Source: an uncultured Propionibacterium sp.
GTDB lineage: Bacteria; Actinomycetota; Actinomycetes; Propionibacteriales; Propionibacteriaceae
Reading direction: 5' to 3'
Length of the DNA stretch: 64,000 nucleotides
NCBI GenBank assembly: GCA_938036835.1
Contig: CALHWB010000038.1
Span: 1-64,000, forward strand
This document shows positions 16,564 to 25,704 of the stretch, in pieces (the first letter of the stretch is position 1; every line of letters starts with the position of its first letter). A program made the translations under genes and the position numbers. The notes beneath the pieces were generated by a model. That model did no database searches, was not told the DNA's origin, and was given only the letters and a program-made list of their open reading frames with translations.

Positions 16564-16645
16564 CCTGATCGGCCGGTTGTCCCCCAGCTCGGTCATCGCC
16601 GGCGGGCGTATCCAGACCGCTGGTTCACGGCCGGCCCCGGCGGGT

Positions 16646-16651
16646 TAGAAT
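16646..16651 (+). promoter_or_regulatory. -10 element TAGAAT upstream of the reductase gene (menJ)
   Basis: TAGAAT lies 31 bases before the ATG at 16683, with TTCACG (16624-16629) as a possible -35 box 16 bases upstream. CAGGGGG provides a ribosome binding site. Confidence 0.4.
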
Positions 16652-16682
16652 TCCGCCCGATGCCACGGTCAGGGGGTGCGCA

Positions 16683-18017
16683 ATGGAGTTGCCGCAGACG
16701 CGTAGGAGCAGCATCGGAGGGCCCCGGGCCTCCATACTGGAACCATCCGAGCCCGATCGGGCCAATCATGCCGAGGTGATCGTGGTGGGCGCCGGTCCCG
16801 GCGGGTCGGCGGCAGCGGCCTTCTGCGCGCGGCAGGGGCTGGACGTGCTGCTGCTGGAGAAGTCCGGGTTCCCGCGCGAGAAGGTATGCGGTGACGGTCT
16901 GACCCCCCGTGCGGTGCGGATGCTCACCCGGCTGGGTATCGACACCAGTGCCTCGGCGGGCTGGCAGCACAGCCGGGGCCTGCGCGTCTACGGTGGTAGG
17001 CGGGGCCCCTTCGAGTTTCCCTGGCCGGTGCTGACCGAGTTTCCCGGGTACGGTCTGGTCTGCCCACGGTCGGTCTTCGATGACCTGCTGGCCGGTACCG
17101 CGGCGGCTGCCGGGGCCCGCTTGTACACCGGGGTCAAGGTGACCGATGCGATCCGGCACGATCGGAGTGGGCGGGTGATCGGCGTGACCGACGCCCGGGG
17201 ACGCAGCTATCGGGCGCCCGTGGTGATCGCGGCGGACGGGAGTTCGGCCCGGTTGGCGCTCAAGGTGGGCCGGGAACGGCATCCCGGACGTCCCATGGGG
17301 GTGGCGGTGCGCAGCTATTACACCAGCCCGCGACACGACATGGCCTGGCTTGAGAGCTGGCTGGAGTTGTGGGATGGCCGGCCGGGCGATTCGAATCTGC
17401 TACCCGGCTACGGCTGGATTTTCCCGTTGGGCGATGGCACGGTAAACGCCGGCCTGGGCATGCTGAACACCAGTGCCGTCTTCGCGAAGACCGATTACCG
17501 GCAACTGATGCGTCGCTGGCTCGACGGCACCCCCGAGGAATGGGGCTACCGGGAGGCCAACCGGCTCGAACCCATCCGGGGTGCGGCCCTGCCGATGGCC
17601 TTCAACCGGGGCCCGCTGTACGCCGATGGCCTGCTGCTGGTGGGTGATGCCGCCGGCATGGTCAGCCCCTTCAATGGCGAGGGTATCAGCTATGCGATGG
17701 AGGCCGCCGAGATCGCGGCCCGGCAGGTGGCCGATGCCCGCGCGCGTGGTTTCGGTAGCCGGGGCGCCGAACTGGCCCTGCGCGGCTATCAGAGTGCGAT
17801 GCGGGCCGAGTGGGGTGGCTACTTCCGGTTGGGCACCATCTTCGTGAAGTTGATCGGGAATCCGCGGATCATGCGGTTGTGTACCAACCATGGGCTGCCG
17901 CGTCCGGGGCTGATGCGGCTGGTCAACAAGCTGCTGGCGCATCTGACGGATACGCGCGGCGGCGATTTTGCCGATCGGATAATCAACTTGCTGACTCGAT
18001 TTGTCCCCTCGGCGTGA
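16683..18017 (+). CDS. menJ: Geranylgeranyl-reductase-family FAD oxidoreductase, probable menaquinone reductase MenJ
   Basis: 444 residues. The Rossmann FAD motif VIVVGAGPGGSAAAAFCARQ starts near residue 34, followed by REKVCGDGLTPRAVRML, ADGSSARLAL, and the second FAD motif LLVGDAAGMVSPFNGEGI. This set is typical of geranylgeranyl reductases. In Mycobacterium the homologue Rv0561c (MenJ) saturates one double bond of the menaquinone side chain. Position between menF and the nuo operon supports that role. Archaeal-type lipid or chlorophyll reductases are the alternative reading. It is divergent from menF (131 bases) and 130 bases upstream of nuoA. Confidence 0.85.
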   Translation: MELPQTRRSSIGGPRASILEPSEPDRANHAEVIVVGAGPGGSAAAAFCARQGLDVLLLEKSGFPREKVCGDGLTPRAVRMLTRLGIDTSASAGWQHSRGLRVYGGRRGPFEFPWPVLTEFPGYGLVCPRSVFDDLLAGTAAAAGARLYTGVKVTDAIRHDRSGRVIGVTDARGRSYRAPVVIAADGSSARLALKVGRERHPGRPMGVAVRSYYTSPRHDMAWLESWLELWDGRPGDSNLLPGYGWIFPLGDGTVNAGLGMLNTSAVFAKTDYRQLMRRWLDGTPEEWGYREANRLEPIRGAALPMAFNRGPLYADGLLLVGDAAGMVSPFNGEGISYAMEAAEIAARQVADARARGFGSRGAELALRGYQSAMRAEWGGYFRLGTIFVKLIGNPRIMRLCTNHGLPRPGLMRLVNKLLAHLTDTRGGDFADRIINLLTRFVPSA

Positions 18018-18147
18018 CGTTTCGGCCCTCCTGAGTCAGAATAGAGTTGGGTGACCGAACAGGGCGGTCGGCCGTCCACCCCGATCGGAATGGTCCGAAC
18101 CGGTAGAAGGTTTTTACGAAGGTATCGAACGGAAGGATGCGGCGGGC
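18018..18147 (+). promoter_or_regulatory. Leader and presumed promoter region of the nuo operon
   Basis: 130 bases. TAGAGT (18043-18048) is the best -10 candidate, with a weak TTTCGG (18021-18026) 16 bases upstream, giving a leader of about 90 bases. GGAAGGA lies 11-17 bases before the nuoA ATG. No strong hairpin is seen. Confidence 0.3.
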
Positions 18148-18507
18148 ATGAACGCCTATATCCCGATCGCCGGGCTGGTGGCTCTGGCCACGATCTTCGT
18201 CATCGTGGCCATCCCGTTGAGTACGGTGATTGGCCCGGTGCGCTACAACCGAGTCAAGTACGACTCCTTCGAATGCGGGGTACAAGCGACCCCGCAGCCT
18301 CCGCAGGGCGGCCGATTCTCGGTTAAGTATTACGTAACAGCGATGTTGTTTATTATGTTCGATATCGAGATCGTCTTTCTATATCCCTGGGCCGTGGCCT
18401 TCGGAATGCTGGACGGTCTGGCCGTGATTGCCATGATCATCTTCATCGTTACCGTTTTTGTGGCCTACTACTACGACTTGCGTCGTGGCGGTCTGGACTG
18501 GGCCTGA
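18148..18507 (+). CDS. nuoA: NADH-quinone oxidoreductase subunit A
   Basis: 119 residues with three membrane helices. NuoA is a small membrane subunit at the junction of the arms of complex I. The conserved YDSFECGVQATPQP loop and the motif MFDIEIVFLYPWAVAFG (acidic residues in helix 2) are present. The gene is less GC-rich at third positions in the middle part than its neighbours (for example AAGTATTACGTAACAG), which is a local oddity. It starts the uninterrupted operon nuoA to nuoN; nuoB follows after 18 bases. Confidence 0.96.
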   Translation: MNAYIPIAGLVALATIFVIVAIPLSTVIGPVRYNRVKYDSFECGVQATPQPPQGGRFSVKYYVTAMLFIMFDIEIVFLYPWAVAFGMLDGLAVIAMIIFIVTVFVAYYYDLRRGGLDWA

Positions 18508-18525
18508 CACCGGAAGGGATGAGCT

Positions 18526-19083
18526 ATGGGTATCGAGGACAAGGTTCCGGCCGGGGTGCTGCTGACCACTTTGGAGGCCGTGGCCGGGTGGACGCGTAAG
18601 GCCTCCCTGTGGCCGTTGACGATGGGTCTGGCCTGCTGTGCGATCGAGATGATGCAATTCGGCGGTCCGCGCCATGACTGCGGTCGTTGGGGCCAAGAGG
18701 TTTTCCGGGCCTCGCCCCGCCAGGCGGATCTGATGATCATCTCGGGCCGGGTCAGCCAGAAGATGGCCCCGGTGGTCCGGCAGTTGTGGGATCAGATGCC
18801 CAACCCCAAATGGGCCATCTCGATGGGGGCCTGCGCCAGTTCGGGGGGCATCTTCAATAACTACGCCGTCATCCAGGGCGTGGACCATCTCGTCCCGATC
18901 GACATGTATATCCCGGGCTGCCCGCCGCGTCCCGACATGCTGATCGACGCCATCTTCAAGCTGCGTGAGCGCGAGGTGCAGTGGAAACGCATCGGGGCCG
19001 ACCGTACCCGGGAGATCGCCGAGAACGAGCGGGTAGCCCTGCAGGCGCCGGCCCTGCTGGAGCGGAAGGGGTTCATGCGATGA
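18526..19083 (+). CDS. nuoB: NADH-quinone oxidoreductase subunit B
   Basis: 185 residues. NuoB binds the terminal cluster N2 that passes electrons to menaquinone. Cysteine ligands are seen in the tandem pair LACCAIEMM, in GACASSGG and in YIPGCPPRPDML, the usual pattern. An amphipathic N-terminus precedes the fold. The stop overlaps the nuoC start (ATGA). The ATG was chosen for the GGAAGG 8-13 bases upstream. Confidence 0.97.
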   Translation: MGIEDKVPAGVLLTTLEAVAGWTRKASLWPLTMGLACCAIEMMQFGGPRHDCGRWGQEVFRASPRQADLMIISGRVSQKMAPVVRQLWDQMPNPKWAISMGACASSGGIFNNYAVIQGVDHLVPIDMYIPGCPPRPDMLIDAIFKLREREVQWKRIGADRTREIAENERVALQAPALLERKGFMR

Positions 19084-19808
19084 GCGACGAGCCGGCCCAG
19101 CCCAATCCGGTCAGCATCAGCCATCCCGCGCTGGCCAGGCTATTCGCGGAGCAGCGGACCACCAGCCCGGTATTGGGGGTCCGCGAGGGCATGTGGGGCC
19201 CCGGATCGGGGCCGGGCGATTCTTCCGGTTTCGGCCGGATGCGGCGTACCGTCCAGTTCACCGCCGATGCCACGCCGCCGTTTGGCGGCTGGTTCGACGA
19301 TGTGGCCAACCGGATCGCGGAACTGGTGCCGGGCTGCGTCTCCCGGGTGATGGTCTGGCGCGGCCAGATCACCTTCGTGGTCCTGCGCGAGAAACTGGCC
19401 GGGCTGGCCGCCCAACTGCGCGACGACGCGGCCCTGCGTTTCGAGGGCTGCATGAGCGTCTCAGGGGTGCACTATCCCGGGGATACCGGCGCCGAACTGC
19501 ACGCGGTCTATGAACTGCTGAGCTACACCCACAACCGGCGCATCCGGCTGGAGGTGACCTGCCCGGAGGCCGATCCCCACATTCCCAGCCTTTGTGGGAT
19601 CTATCCGATGGTGAACTATCACGAGCGGGAGACCTGGGACATGTTCGGCATCGTCTTCGACGCTCACCCCGGCCTGACCCGCATCCTGATGCCGGACGAC
19701 TGGGTTGGCCATCCCCAACGCAAGGATTACCCATTGGGCGGCATCCCGGTGGAGTACAAGGGTGCGGTCGTCCCGCCCCCCAACGAGCGCAGGAGTTACC
19801 AGGCATGA
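19080..19808 (+). CDS. nuoC: NADH-quinone oxidoreductase subunit C
   Basis: 242 residues. NuoC is the peripheral-arm subunit beside NuoD near the quinone site. The signature HERETWDMFGIVFDAHPGL and the following RILMPDDWVGHPQRKDYPLGG are clear. The N-terminal ~60 residues (Pro/Gly-rich) are typical of actinobacterial versions. The start at 19080 overlaps the nuoB stop and its own stop overlaps nuoD (ATGA). Confidence 0.96.
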   Translation: MSDEPAQPNPVSISHPALARLFAEQRTTSPVLGVREGMWGPGSGPGDSSGFGRMRRTVQFTADATPPFGGWFDDVANRIAELVPGCVSRVMVWRGQITFVVLREKLAGLAAQLRDDAALRFEGCMSVSGVHYPGDTGAELHAVYELLSYTHNRRIRLEVTCPEADPHIPSLCGIYPMVNYHERETWDMFGIVFDAHPGLTRILMPDDWVGHPQRKDYPLGGIPVEYKGAVVPPPNERRSYQA

Positions 19809-21175
19809 GCGACAAGACCAAGCCGGGCGTCGGGGTCTCGGGGACGGAGGACATCTTCGCGGTTACCGGTGAGCCGCCCGTCGAGCAGGCCTATCTGGCG
19901 CTGGGCAATGACTGGGCGCAGATCATTGAGGCCCAACGCGAACGAGCCGATGAGATCATCGTGGTCAATATGGGCCCCCAGCACCCGTCCACCCATGGCG
20001 TCATGCGTCTGGTGCTTGAGATGGACGGGGAGACCGTGATGAGTTGCCGGCCGGCCATCGGCTATCTGCACACCGGTATCGAGAAGTCCACCGAGTACCG
20101 CACCTGGACGCAGGGCTCGACCTTCTTCACCCGAATGAACTATGTCTCCAATTTCCACAATGAGGCGGTCTATGCGATGGCCGTTGATGCCCTGCTGGGT
20201 ATCACCGAGCGGATTCCCGAGCGTGGTCGTCAACTGCGGATGCTGATGCTGGAGGTCAACCGGGTGGCCTCGCATCTGACCGCGACCGGGGCGAACTGCC
20301 TCGAACTGGGCGCCACCTCCCCCCAGGAGGTCGGGCTGCGCGAACGCGAACGGACCCTGGAGTTCGTCGAGGCGGTCACCGGGCTACGGATGAACAATGC
20401 CTACATTAGGCCCGGCGGGGTGCAGAACGACCTGCCCGCCGATGGCATCGATCTGCTGGACGAATGGCTCAGGCAGGTTCGCAAGAACATCCCCGAGATC
20501 GCCGGTTTCATGCTCGACAATCCGGTCTTCAAGGCCCGTACGCAGGGCGTGGCCCATATGGATCTGAGCGCCTGCATGATGATGGGCGTCACCGGCCCGG
20601 TGCTGCGGGCCACCGGATATCCCTGGGATCTGCGCAAGACCCAGCCCTATTGGGGCTATGACCGGTATGACTTCGAGGTCAAGACCGAGACCAGTTGCGA
20701 TGCCTACGGCCGGTTCAAGATCCGCTGCGAAGAGATGATGGAATCGCTGAAGATCGTCGAGCAGATCCGCGACGAATTGGCGGCCAGCACCGGCGAACCC
20801 TACCGGGTGTCCGATCCCGATCTGGAATGGCCCAGCGATCTGACCGTGGGCGCCGATGGGCAGGGCAACTCCAATGAGCACATCAGGCACATCATGGGCC
20901 AGTCGATGGAGGCCCTGATCCATCATTTCAAGAAGGTATCCGAGGGTTTCAAGGTGCCGGCCGGCCAGGTCTATACAGCCATCGAGGGGCCTTCCGGCGA
21001 GTTGGGCTGCCATCTGGTCTCCGATGGCGGGACGCGGCCCTACCGAGCCCACATGCGGGATCCAGGGTTCAGCCACGTCCAGTCGCTGCCGCTGATGAGC
21101 GAGGGCGCGCTGATGAGCGATCTGATCATGGCGGTGGCTTCCATCGACCCGGTCATGGGTGGTGTGGATCGATGA
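19805..21175 (+). CDS. nuoD: NADH-quinone oxidoreductase subunit D
   Basis: 456 residues, full length for the 49-kDa subunit. NuoD lines the quinone cavity opposite NuoB. VNMGPQHPSTHGVMRL carries the conserved His of the quinone site, and GYLHTGIEKSTE, NRVASHL and the C-terminal LMSDLIMAVASIDPVMGGVDR are family landmarks. The start ATGA overlaps the nuoC stop. A 31-base spacer with AAGGAG precedes nuoE. Confidence 0.97.
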   Translation: MSDKTKPGVGVSGTEDIFAVTGEPPVEQAYLALGNDWAQIIEAQRERADEIIVVNMGPQHPSTHGVMRLVLEMDGETVMSCRPAIGYLHTGIEKSTEYRTWTQGSTFFTRMNYVSNFHNEAVYAMAVDALLGITERIPERGRQLRMLMLEVNRVASHLTATGANCLELGATSPQEVGLRERERTLEFVEAVTGLRMNNAYIRPGGVQNDLPADGIDLLDEWLRQVRKNIPEIAGFMLDNPVFKARTQGVAHMDLSACMMMGVTGPVLRATGYPWDLRKTQPYWGYDRYDFEVKTETSCDAYGRFKIRCEEMMESLKIVEQIRDELAASTGEPYRVSDPDLEWPSDLTVGADGQGNSNEHIRHIMGQSMEALIHHFKKVSEGFKVPAGQVYTAIEGPSGELGCHLVSDGGTRPYRAHMRDPGFSHVQSLPLMSEGALMSDLIMAVASIDPVMGGVDR

Positions 21176-21206
21176 CGAATCACATGTTGACAAGGAGTAG
21201 AACCCG

Positions 21207-21941
21207 ATGAGTGGACATGATTTCGTCTCGGCCTATGACGATGCATCCGGCATCGACACCACCGATGCGAACACCAACATCGACGAGCAGACCATTGCCG
21301 AGATGCGTCAGATCATGGCGCGCTATCCCGAGCCCCGTTCCGCCCTGCTGCCCATGCTGCACCTGGTGCAAAGCGTGGATGGCCGGATCAGCGATGCCGG
21401 GGTGCGGATCTGCGCCGATCTGCTGGGCATCACCACCGCCCAGGTAAACGGTGTGGCCACCTTCTACTCGATGTACAAGCGGCGGCCGGCCGGCAAATAC
21501 CACGTCGGGGTGTGCACCACGGCGTTGTGCGCCGTGATGGGCGGCGACATGCTGTTGGCGCAGATGAAGGAACGTCTCGGTATCGACGAGGGCGAGACCA
21601 CCGCCGACGGATGTTTCAGCCTGGAACGCCTGGAATGCAATGCGGCTTGTGATTTCGCCCCGGTGATGATGGTCAATTGGGAGTTCATGGACCAGATGAC
21701 CCCCGAGCTGGCGGCCGAGTTGATCGACAACCTGGCCGCCGGTCGCGAGGTGCATGCCACCCGCGGCGCCCGGATCACCACCTGGGCGGCGGCCGAGCGG
21801 GTGCTGGCCGGATTCCCCGATGGCCGGGCCGATGAGGGGCCGAGCGCCGGACCGGCGTCCCTGGCGGGTCTGCGTACGGCCCGGGAACATGGCTGGCGGG
21901 CTCCCGAGCCGCCGGCAGCGGAGGCAGGTGAGCAGCGGTGA
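21207..21941 (+). CDS. nuoE: NADH-quinone oxidoreductase subunit E
   Basis: 244 residues. NuoE holds the [2Fe-2S] cluster N1a in the NADH dehydrogenase module. The four cysteines appear as VCTTALC and ECNAACDFAPVM. The core ends near residue 180. The remaining ~60 residues are an Ala/Glu/Arg-rich extension seen in many actinobacterial NuoE proteins. AAGGAG lies nine bases before the ATG, the only strong internal ribosome binding site in this part of the operon that is not overlapped by an upstream gene. The stop overlaps nuoF (GTGA). Confidence 0.96.
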   Translation: MSGHDFVSAYDDASGIDTTDANTNIDEQTIAEMRQIMARYPEPRSALLPMLHLVQSVDGRISDAGVRICADLLGITTAQVNGVATFYSMYKRRPAGKYHVGVCTTALCAVMGGDMLLAQMKERLGIDEGETTADGCFSLERLECNAACDFAPVMMVNWEFMDQMTPELAAELIDNLAAGREVHATRGARITTWAAAERVLAGFPDGRADEGPSAGPASLAGLRTAREHGWRAPEPPAAEAGEQR

Positions 21942-23278
21942 GCGTCGACACCCTGACCCCGATACTTTCGAAGAACTGGGATCAGCCAAAGTCTTGGAAG
22001 CTGGGCAGCTACCAGGGCCAGGGCGGCTATGTCGCGGTTCGCAAGGCGCTGGCCATGAGCCCTGACGAACTGGTGGATCTGATCAAGGCTTCCGGCCTGC
22101 GCGGTCGTGGCGGGGCGGGCTTCCCGACCGGGGTGAAGTGGAGTTTCCTGCCCAAGGACAATCCGAACCCAAAGTATCTGGTCGTCAACTGCGATGAATC
22201 CGAGCCGGGCACCTGCAAGGACATGCCGCTGCTGATGGCCTCCCCGCATACCCTGGTGGAGGGCATCATCATCAGTTGTTTTGCGGTGCGCGCCCATCGC
22301 GCCTTCGTCTACGTGCGTGGCGAGGTGCTGCATGTGATCCGGCGACTGCAGCAGGCAGTCGGCGAGGCCTATGAGGCGGGCTACCTGGGACGTGGCATCT
22401 TCGGCACCGACTACGACCTGGACGTCGTGGTGCATGCCGGGGCCGGCGCCTATATCTGCGGTGAGGAAACCGCGCTGCTGGACTCCCTGGAGGGCCGCCG
22501 CGGCCAGCCTCGGCTGCGGCCCCCCTTTCCCGCGGTGGCGGGCTTGTATGCGTCACCCACGGTGGTCAACAATGCCGAGTCGATCGCCTCGGTGCCGGCC
22601 ATCGTGAAATATGGCGCCGCCTGGTATAAGCAGATGGGCACCGAGAAGTCGGCCGGTGCCACCATCTATTCCGTATCGGGCCATGTGGTGCGTCCCGGTC
22701 AATACGAGGCCCCGTTGGGTATCACCTACCGGAGGCTGCTCGACCTGGCTGGCGGTATTCGTCCGGGTCACGAGTTGAAGTTCTTCACCCCGGGCGGTTC
22801 CTCGACTCCGATTCTCACCCCTGACAGCCTTGATGTTTCGTTGGACTACGAGGGCGTGGCCGCGGCCGGTTCGATTCTGGGTACCAAGGCCCTGCAAACC
22901 TTTGACGAGACCACCTCGGTGGTGCGCACCACACTGCGGTGGGTGGAGTTCTACAAGCACGAGTCCTGCGGCAAATGCACACCCTGCCGCGAGGGCAGCT
23001 GGTGGATCGTGCAGATCCTGCGCGATCTGGAGGCCGGGCGCGGTGCCGAAGGCGATGTCGATAAGCTACTGGACATCTGCGATAACGTGACGATGAAGAG
23101 CTTCTGCACCCTGGCCGAAGGCTTCGTGGCCAACGTGACCAGTTCGATAAAGCACTTCCGTGCGGAATTCGAAGCCGGATATCACACCCCTGCCTGGGAA
23201 CTGTTCCCCTACGAGAAGAGCGTCTACTTCCCCGAGCATCGGGAGCGGATCATCGTAAGCGAGGAGTCGGACAAGTGA
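21938..23278 (+). CDS. nuoF: NADH-quinone oxidoreductase subunit F
   Basis: 446 residues. NuoF binds NADH and FMN and carries cluster N3. The nucleotide-binding segments GRGGAGFPTGVKWSF and GAGAYICGEETALLDSLEG, and the N3 cysteines in CGKCTPCREG plus a later Cys in SFCTLAEG, are present. The GTG start overlaps the nuoE stop and the end overlaps nuoG (GTGA). Nothing is unusual. Confidence 0.97.
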   Translation: MSVDTLTPILSKNWDQPKSWKLGSYQGQGGYVAVRKALAMSPDELVDLIKASGLRGRGGAGFPTGVKWSFLPKDNPNPKYLVVNCDESEPGTCKDMPLLMASPHTLVEGIIISCFAVRAHRAFVYVRGEVLHVIRRLQQAVGEAYEAGYLGRGIFGTDYDLDVVVHAGAGAYICGEETALLDSLEGRRGQPRLRPPFPAVAGLYASPTVVNNAESIASVPAIVKYGAAWYKQMGTEKSAGATIYSVSGHVVRPGQYEAPLGITYRRLLDLAGGIRPGHELKFFTPGGSSTPILTPDSLDVSLDYEGVAAAGSILGTKALQTFDETTSVVRTTLRWVEFYKHESCGKCTPCREGSWWIVQILRDLEAGRGAEGDVDKLLDICDNVTMKSFCTLAEGFVANVTSSIKHFRAEFEAGYHTPAWELFPYEKSVYFPEHRERIIVSEESDK

Positions 23279-25704
23279 GCACCGACGTCAGCAAGTCCCC
23301 ATCCAAGGTCGCCAGGCCGGAACTGGTTACCGCCACCATCGACGGTATCGAGGTTCAGGTGCCCAAGGGCACCCTGGTGATCCGGGCAGCCGAGCGATTG
23401 GGCATCGAGATTCCGCGGTTCTGCGACCATCCGCTGCTCGATCCGGTCGCAGCCTGCCGGGCTTGCATCATCGACGTGCCGGACGGGGGCAACGGGCGCC
23501 CGATGAAACCGCAGCCGGCCTGCGCCCTGACGGTGCTGCCGAATATGGTGGTGCAGACCGCTGCCAGCAGCGAGCAGGTGGCCAAACACCAGTCCGGGAT
23601 GCTGGAGTTCCTGCTGATCAACCACCCGCTGGACTGCCCGATCTGCGACAAGGGCGGGGAATGCCCGTTGCAGAACCAGACCATGAGCCATGGACCCGGC
23701 GAGTCGCGCTACGGGGGAGTCAAGCGCACCTATCCCAAGCCGGTGCATATCTCGCCTCAGCTCCTGATCGACCGGGAACGTTGCGTGCTGTGCCAGCGCT
23801 GCACCCGGTTCAGCGTCCAGATCTCGGGGGACGTTTTCATCTCGCTAGCCGAACGCGGGGCCCTCAGCCAGATCAGCGCCTATGCGACCCAGCCCTACGA
23901 GAGCTACTTTTCCGGGAATATCGTGCAGATCTGTCCGGTGGGTGCCCTGACCAGCGTCGACTACCGCTTCCAGGCCCGGCCTTTCGATCTGGTCAGCACC
24001 ACCACCACCTGCGAGCATTGTGCCGCCGGCTGCGAGTTGCGCACCGACCACCGGCATTATCAGGTCAAGCGCCGACTGGCCGGCGATGACCCGCAGGTCA
24101 ATGAGGAATGGAGCTGCGACAAGGGTAGGTTTGCTTTCTATTATGGCCGGCAGCCAGATCGGCTGACCTATCCCCTGGTGCGCCGGGCGGGCGTCTTGGA
24201 ACCAGCCAGCTGGCCGGAGGCCATCGATGCGGCCGTGGCGGGTTTGCGGGCGGCCGGCGAGCGGACGGGGGTTTTGACCGGTGGGCGGCTCACCCTGGAA
24301 ACCGCCTATGCTCATGCCCGGTTCGCCCGTGCGGTGCTGGGCACCAATTCGATCGATTTCCGCGCCCGGCCCTATGGGCCGGATGAGGCCGGTTTCTTGG
24401 CCGCCGAGGTGGCGGGCCGCAGGCCGGGCGAGGTCACCTATGCCGACTTGGAGAAGGCCGGGCAGGTAGTGCTGGTGGGCTTCGAGCCCGAGGACGAGGC
24501 GCCCATCGTCTTCCTGCGGCTGCGCAAGGCCTGGCGCAAGCACCGTACGCGGGTGCGTGCTCTGGCGCCCTATGCCTCGGCCGGTACCCGCAAGATGGGC
24601 GGCACCCTGGTGCCGACCGTGCCGGGCGCCGAGGCCGCGCGGCTGAGTTCCATGGCCGGCGAACTGGACGCGAACACCATCGTTCTGGTCGGTGAGCGGG
24701 CCTCGCTGGCCCCCGGGACGCTTGCGATGGTCAGACAGCTGGCTGCCGAACGTGGCGTGCGCTGGGCGTGGGTGCCCCGGCGGGCCGGTGAACTAGCTGC
24801 CCTGAGGGCCGGTTGTCTGCCCACCCTGTTGCCGGGTGGCCGGTCGGTATCCGATGCCACCGCCCGCGTCGATCTGCAGGCCGCCTGGGGCGTCGAGCGG
24901 CTGCCCGATACCCCAGGCCTGGATACCGACGCGATGCTCGCGGCGGCGGCCGCGGGCGAACTGGCCGCCCTGGTCGTTTCGGGCGTTGAGATCGCCGATC
25001 TGGCCGATGCGGCCACCGCCCGGGCCGCGTTGGCCGCCGAGGGTGTGTTCGTGGTCAGCCTGGAACAGCGGCGCAGCGAGGCCAGCGAGCTGGCCGATGT
25101 GGTCTTTCCGGTGGCGTTGCTGGAGGAGCAGCCCGGCACCTTCCTCAACTGGGAGCTGCGGGAGCGGCGCGTGCAGACGGTCAACACCCGGGCGGCCAGC
25201 GCGATGACCGAAGTCCGGGTGCTGGCGGCCCTGGCCGATGCGCTCGGTCACGACTTGGGTTTCCGCACCCCGGCGACCGCTCGGGCATCCCACGACGAAA
25301 TCGCTGACTGGCAGGGGGCGGGCATCGCCTGGCAGCCCACCGAGCAACCTCCGGACGCGGTATCCCCGGCGGGGGAGGGGCTGGTGCTGGCGAGTTGGCG
25401 ATTGGCCGTCGATCAGGCCCGTTGTCTGGATGGCGCCGAGAGAGTGCGGGCGACGGTGGCCGATCCGGTGATCAGGGTTTCGGCCGTCACGGCAGCCCGG
25501 TTGGGCATCACCGAGGGTGCGCCGGTGCGGCTGAGCACCTCGGCTGGCTCGTGCGTCCTGCCCGCGAACGTCACCACCGACATGGTGGATGGCGTGGTGT
25601 GGGCCCCAATGAACTCCGGTGTCTCGCTTTCTGGGACGTTGCAGGCTCATCCGGGTGACCGGGTGGAGCTGGCGGTCGACAAACCTGCAGGAGGTGTGGA
25701 GTGA
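23275..25704 (+). CDS. nuoG: NADH-quinone oxidoreductase subunit G
   Basis: 809 residues. NuoG is the largest peripheral subunit and relays electrons through several clusters. The N-terminal ferredoxin-like domain has FCDHPLLDPVAACRAC for N1b. His/Cys and Cys ligands follow in LDCPICDKGGECPLQ and CVLCQRCTRF. CPVGAL closes the N4 set, and CEHCAAGCEL supplies the first three ligands of the additional cluster seen in bacterial NuoG. The rest is a molybdopterin-oxidoreductase-like fold without cofactor, more Ala/Val-rich and less conserved than the first third. GTGA overlaps join it to nuoF and nuoH. Confidence 0.95.
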   Translation: MSTDVSKSPSKVARPELVTATIDGIEVQVPKGTLVIRAAERLGIEIPRFCDHPLLDPVAACRACIIDVPDGGNGRPMKPQPACALTVLPNMVVQTAASSEQVAKHQSGMLEFLLINHPLDCPICDKGGECPLQNQTMSHGPGESRYGGVKRTYPKPVHISPQLLIDRERCVLCQRCTRFSVQISGDVFISLAERGALSQISAYATQPYESYFSGNIVQICPVGALTSVDYRFQARPFDLVSTTTTCEHCAAGCELRTDHRHYQVKRRLAGDDPQVNEEWSCDKGRFAFYYGRQPDRLTYPLVRRAGVLEPASWPEAIDAAVAGLRAAGERTGVLTGGRLTLETAYAHARFARAVLGTNSIDFRARPYGPDEAGFLAAEVAGRRPGEVTYADLEKAGQVVLVGFEPEDEAPIVFLRLRKAWRKHRTRVRALAPYASAGTRKMGGTLVPTVPGAEAARLSSMAGELDANTIVLVGERASLAPGTLAMVRQLAAERGVRWAWVPRRAGELAALRAGCLPTLLPGGRSVSDATARVDLQAAWGVERLPDTPGLDTDAMLAAAAAGELAALVVSGVEIADLADAATARAALAAEGVFVVSLEQRRSEASELADVVFPVALLEEQPGTFLNWELRERRVQTVNTRAASAMTEVRVLAALADALGHDLGFRTPATARASHDEIADWQGAGIAWQPTEQPPDAVSPAGEGLVLASWRLAVDQARCLDGAERVRATVADPVIRVSAVTAARLGITEGAPVRLSTSAGSCVLPANVTTDMVDGVVWAPMNSGVSLSGTLQAHPGDRVELAVDKPAGGVE